Shown: positions 63,104 through 64,000 of the stretch, in pieces | Layout: the number at the start of each line of letters is the position of its first letter | How positions within the stretch are numbered: position 1 is the stretch's first letter | From: Pseudodesulfovibrio sp. zrk46 | Lineage (GTDB): Bacteria > Desulfobacterota > Desulfovibrionia > Desulfovibrionales > Desulfovibrionaceae | Length of the DNA stretch: 64,000 nt | Reading direction: 5' to 3' | Assembly: GCF_012516435.1 (NCBI RefSeq) | Contig: NZ_CP051216.1 | Span: forward strand, 2,851,669-2,915,668 | Notes under the pieces: generated by a model | What the model saw: the letters and a program-made list of their open reading frames with translations, nothing else | Databases searched by the model: none | Told to the model about the DNA's origin: nothing | Translations under genes and position numbers: made by a program

Positions 63104-63535
63104 ATGGCGAAAAGCAACAACAAAGCGGTTTATGCCGTGGCTCTGCTCTTGTTCTTGGGCGGCCTCGGATACCTTATTTTCTCCGGGCTGACTGAGGACA
63201 GTGTCTACTTCCTCAATGTTTCTGAAGCTCTTGCCGAGGACCGGAGTCAAATCAAACAGGCACGCTTGTTCGGCAAGGTGTCTCCTGAGAATCTCGCCAT
63301 CGCCGAAGGAAAACTTGGCGCAGCCTTCGATCTCGTTGATAAAATGGAAGCAGGTAAATCTTTGCGCGTAGAGTTCAAAGGAGCACTGCCTGATACATTT
63401 AAAGAAGACGTGGAAGTCATCGTTGAAGGTGGTTTTACCCCTGACGGAAAGACTTTTGTCGCCCGTACCCTTGTTACCAAATGTCCCTCCAAGTATGAGG
63501 AGCAGAGCAAGGAAATGGAGAGCCAGAAAGGCTAA
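63104..63535 (+). CDS. ccmE: Cytochrome c maturation haem chaperone CcmE (Cys-type)
   Basis: A haem chaperone of 143 residues. A membrane anchor (AVYAVALLLFLGGLGYLIFS) is followed by the OB-fold (ARLFGKVSPENLAIAEGKLG, VEVIVEGGFTPDGKTFVART). The usual haem-binding HxxxY is replaced by CPSKY in TLVTKCPSKYEEQ, i.e. Cys-x3-Tyr. This variant is known from Desulfovibrio and some archaea, where the Cys binds haem covalently. It is 31 bases after the CNNM gene and upstream of ccmF. Confidence 0.92.
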   Translation: MAKSNNKAVYAVALLLFLGGLGYLIFSGLTEDSVYFLNVSEALAEDRSQIKQARLFGKVSPENLAIAEGKLGAAFDLVDKMEAGKSLRVEFKGALPDTFKEDVEVIVEGGFTPDGKTFVARTLVTKCPSKYEEQSKEMESQKG

Positions 63536-63565
63536 CGCCATAGGCGTTTCGGCCTTTGGCGATGA

Positions 63566-63608
63566 AAAGACAGGTAGCCTGCCGCTTCGCGGTGGTCCTG
63601 TCTTTTTC
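63566..63608 (+). terminator. Intrinsic terminator between ccmE and ccmF
   Basis: AAAGACAGG pairs with CCTGTCTTT around an inner hairpin and is followed by TTTCTTTG, 30 bases after ccmE. ccmF would then have its own promoter in the ~160 bases that follow, or depend on read-through. Confidence 0.75.
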
Positions 63609-63768
63609 TTTGTCCGGGATATGGCGCTTTCGGGGGAAGTGAAATTTTGTTCACATGGTTGCCCGTTTGATTTATCCCAGTCTATCGCAGTTTGACTTTG
63701 ATCATGGACGCGGCCGCCTGATGTGCGGTATGTCTGCGCATTAGTACGACGTTTCTGAAGGAGTTTCT

Positions 63769-64000
63769 ATGCATTTGACCGGTTACGTGGGCCTGCTTTT
63801 CGCTTTGCTCGCCTTTTTGTTCCTCGCGGTTTGGGCCGGAGTCGCGGCCTGGAGCGACAAAGAAGACGCCCTCGGGCTCATTGAGCGCGGCCAGATTATC
63901 GGCAGTGGTGGCGTTCTCTTTTCGTCGATGATTCTGCTTATCTCTCTGGCTTCCCGCGACTATTCCTTTGAGTATGTCTATGACAACGTCGATAATGCGC
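63769..64000 (+). CDS. ccmF: Cytochrome c maturation protein CcmF, N-terminal part (3' truncated)
   Basis: The visible 77 residues start MHLTGYVGLLFALLAFLFLA and continue with a second membrane helix and the SRDYSFEYVYDNVDNA segment, matching the start of CcmF. This is the haem-lyase component of system I cytochrome c biogenesis. The ATG at 63769 has AAGGAG upstream. The gene runs off the window. Confidence 0.85.
   Translation, partial: MHLTGYVGLLFALLAFLFLAVWAGVAAWSDKEDALGLIERGQIIGSGGVLFSSMILLISLASRDYSFEYVYDNVDNA

Overview
This 64 kb window looks like chromosomal DNA of a sulfate-reducing deltaproteobacterium of the Desulfovibrio/Pseudodesulfovibrio type. Several features point that way: a stand-alone IMP cyclohydrolase without the AICAR formyltransferase half, a CcmE haem chaperone with a Cys-x3-Tyr motif in place of the usual histidine, the abundance of SLC13/NhaB/NhaC sodium-coupled transporters, and strong sigma-54 promoters on flagellar genes. 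No phage, transposase, plasmid or CRISPR genes are seen. The assignment is inferred from gene content, not from a database search.

Layout. 1-9.9 kb: the end of a sensor kinase, a polar amino-acid ABC importer (binding protein, TPR-permease fusion, ATPase), a PhnDCEE-type phosphonate/phosphite importer, a HAD phosphatase, an AraC regulator and a flavin/ferredoxin fusion. 9.9-14.9 kb: a WcbI-like protein and pstSCA without an adjacent pstB. 15.2-22.6 kb: tRNA-Val and the translation cluster thrS-infC-rpmI-rplT-pheS-pheT, then a MerR-like regulator; infC appears to start at AUA. 22.6-26.6 kb: an AsmA-like protein and a convergent CheX/CheY/diguanylate cyclase operon. 26.7-33.6 kb: the flagellar basal-body operon flgBC-fliEFGHI on the minus strand from a sigma-54 promoter, and a divergent TPR gene with its own sigma-54 promoter. 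33.7-38.1 kb: a long imperfect palindrome, IMP cyclohydrolase, hflX (apparent AUC start), a cation efflux protein and plsY.

38.2-45.6 kb: NhaB, a beta-helix protein, an SLC13 symporter and a CBS protein, next to an NtrC-like regulator with a degraded GAFTGA loop and a NifX-like partner; copies of TGAAACGTTT lie near both groups. 45.7-49.4 kb: a four-gene cassette SxtJ-like / DUF5989-like / carbamoyltransferase / SGNH hydrolase, probably for carbamoylation of an envelope or exported product. 49.5-58.4 kb: a membrane protein, NhaC, Tag, a transglutaminase-like protein, two identical tRNA-Leu(CAG) genes flanking a glycerate kinase / hydroxyacid dehydrogenase pair, and a receiver-GGDEF protein with both signature motifs lost. 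58.4-59.0 kb: an intergenic region that reads as a complete sigma-54-driven small-RNA gene of about 77 nt. 59.0-64.0 kb: nadD, an HD-GYP-like protein, a heptosyltransferase-like protein, a CNNM/CBS protein, ccmE and the start of ccmF.

The most promising undescribed items are the sigma-54-driven small RNA (58604-58706, with a matched upstream inverted repeat), the carbamoyltransferase cassette, and the atypical NtrC-like regulator with its candidate operators. All are read from sequence alone and have not been tested.
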